A DNA stretch of 40,058 nucleotides from an uncultured Clostridium sp. GTDB taxonomy: Bacteria; Bacillota; Clostridia; Lachnospirales; Lachnospiraceae. Shown one piece after another: positions 39,918 to 40,058 of the stretch (within the stretch, counting starts at the first letter, position 1; every line of letters starts with the position of its first letter). The notes beneath the pieces are model-generated. The model searched no databases. It was not told the DNA's origin and saw nothing but the letters and a program-made list of their open reading frames with translations. The stretch is taken from the NCBI GenBank assembly GCA_900543885.1, contig UQTA01000025.1, positions 1 to 40,058 of the forward strand, read 5' to 3'. The translations under genes and the position numbers were made by a program.

Positions 39918-40058
39918 CGTTGCAGCAAACGAGTCTGACAACGAAATGAGAACCTTGATAATTGAAGATTAAACAGTATGTAAAACCCTGAAAATTCAGA
40001 AAATTAAAAAGGTCTGGTTTAGACCTTTGGATTTGAGAAAATTCAGAACAAAAACCAA
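39918..40058 (+). other. Leader probably preceding 16S rRNA (partial, runs off the window)
   Basis: Downstream of P2 the sequence has the look of a Firmicutes rRNA leader: GAGAACCTTGATAATTGAAG near 39947-39966, A-rich linkers and a short hairpin AGGTCTGGTTTAGACCT near 40010-40026. No coding frame exists. The 16S gene itself is not in the window, so this is inference from promoter strength and leader style. Confidence 0.6.

Noticed and set aside
39576..39941. 121-codon minus-strand frame at the right end
   Set aside because: It covers the tandem promoters and the repeats, has no RBS and has unlikely composition; the region is read as noncoding.
1..40058. CRISPR array, tRNA genes, insertion sequences with transposases
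   Set aside because: No regularly spaced repeats, no cloverleaf-type tRNA and no transposase frame were recognised by eye; a short tRNA could still be missed.

Overview
The window looks like a chromosomal segment of a low-to-moderate GC anaerobic Firmicute, most likely a Lachnospiraceae (Clostridium cluster XIVa) member. This is inferred from strong AGGAGG-type ribosome binding sites, TTGACA/TATAAT promoters, two T-box leaders, a glycine riboswitch, a VanW-family surface protein, an EF-G-like paralogue with an altered G4 motif and a small Gly/Cys-rich protein with a sigma-K-like promoter. The genus cannot be fixed from the sequence. Most of the window is core metabolism and housekeeping. The only phage-like gene is an endolysin at the left edge.

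Layout. 1-1.9 kb: GH24 endolysin with choline-binding-type repeats, then a lipoprotein. 1.9-5.1 kb (minus): a tryptophan transporter operon trpX-trpY-trpZ behind a T-box whose specifier reads UGG (Trp). 5.2-9.2 kb (plus): cytidylate kinase-like protein, ZIP metal transporter, TPR lipoprotein, Ogt and a TfoX-N protein, with two possible gene remnants between them. 9.3-13.3 kb (minus): aromatic amino acid operon aroF-tyrA-aroA. Two abutting 165-nt imperfect palindromes bounded by CTAG sit between aroF and tyrA. 13.3-15.8 kb (minus): a UvrA paralogue that lacks the UvrB-binding domain. 16.1-18.2 kb: EF-G-like GTPase.

18.4-23.3 kb (plus): aconitase, citrate synthase and NAD-type isocitrate dehydrogenase, the oxidative branch from oxaloacetate to 2-oxoglutarate (glutamate supply). 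It is followed by a divergent LysR regulator and a PrpF-family isomerase, then an EndoQ-like PHP nuclease and a 4-fold beta flower protein. 27.5-30.3 kb: leuS behind a T-box with a CUG (Leu) specifier. 30.4-32.9 kb: a YkuD L,D-transpeptidase, and an alanine/glycine:Na+ symporter behind a glycine riboswitch. 33-34.4 kb: small proteins, including a 47-aa ORF with a near-ideal RBS and a Cys/Gly-rich protein with a sigma-K-like promoter. 34.4-39.1 kb: AlaX-type editing protein, a small conserved protein, an RNase AM-like PHP protein and a VanW-domain protein. The last 0.9 kb has no gene but ends in two tandem strong promoters that probably drive an rRNA operon starting just beyond the window.

The amino acid logic is coherent. 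Trp uptake and Leu-tRNA charging are each read by a T-box, glycine export or uptake by a riboswitch, and aromatic synthesis and glutamate supply lie nearby. No wholly new multi-gene system was found. The most notable unexplained structures are the CTAG-bounded twin palindromes, the repeats in the aroF leader, the sigma-K-linked Cys/Gly protein and several unassigned hairpin elements.
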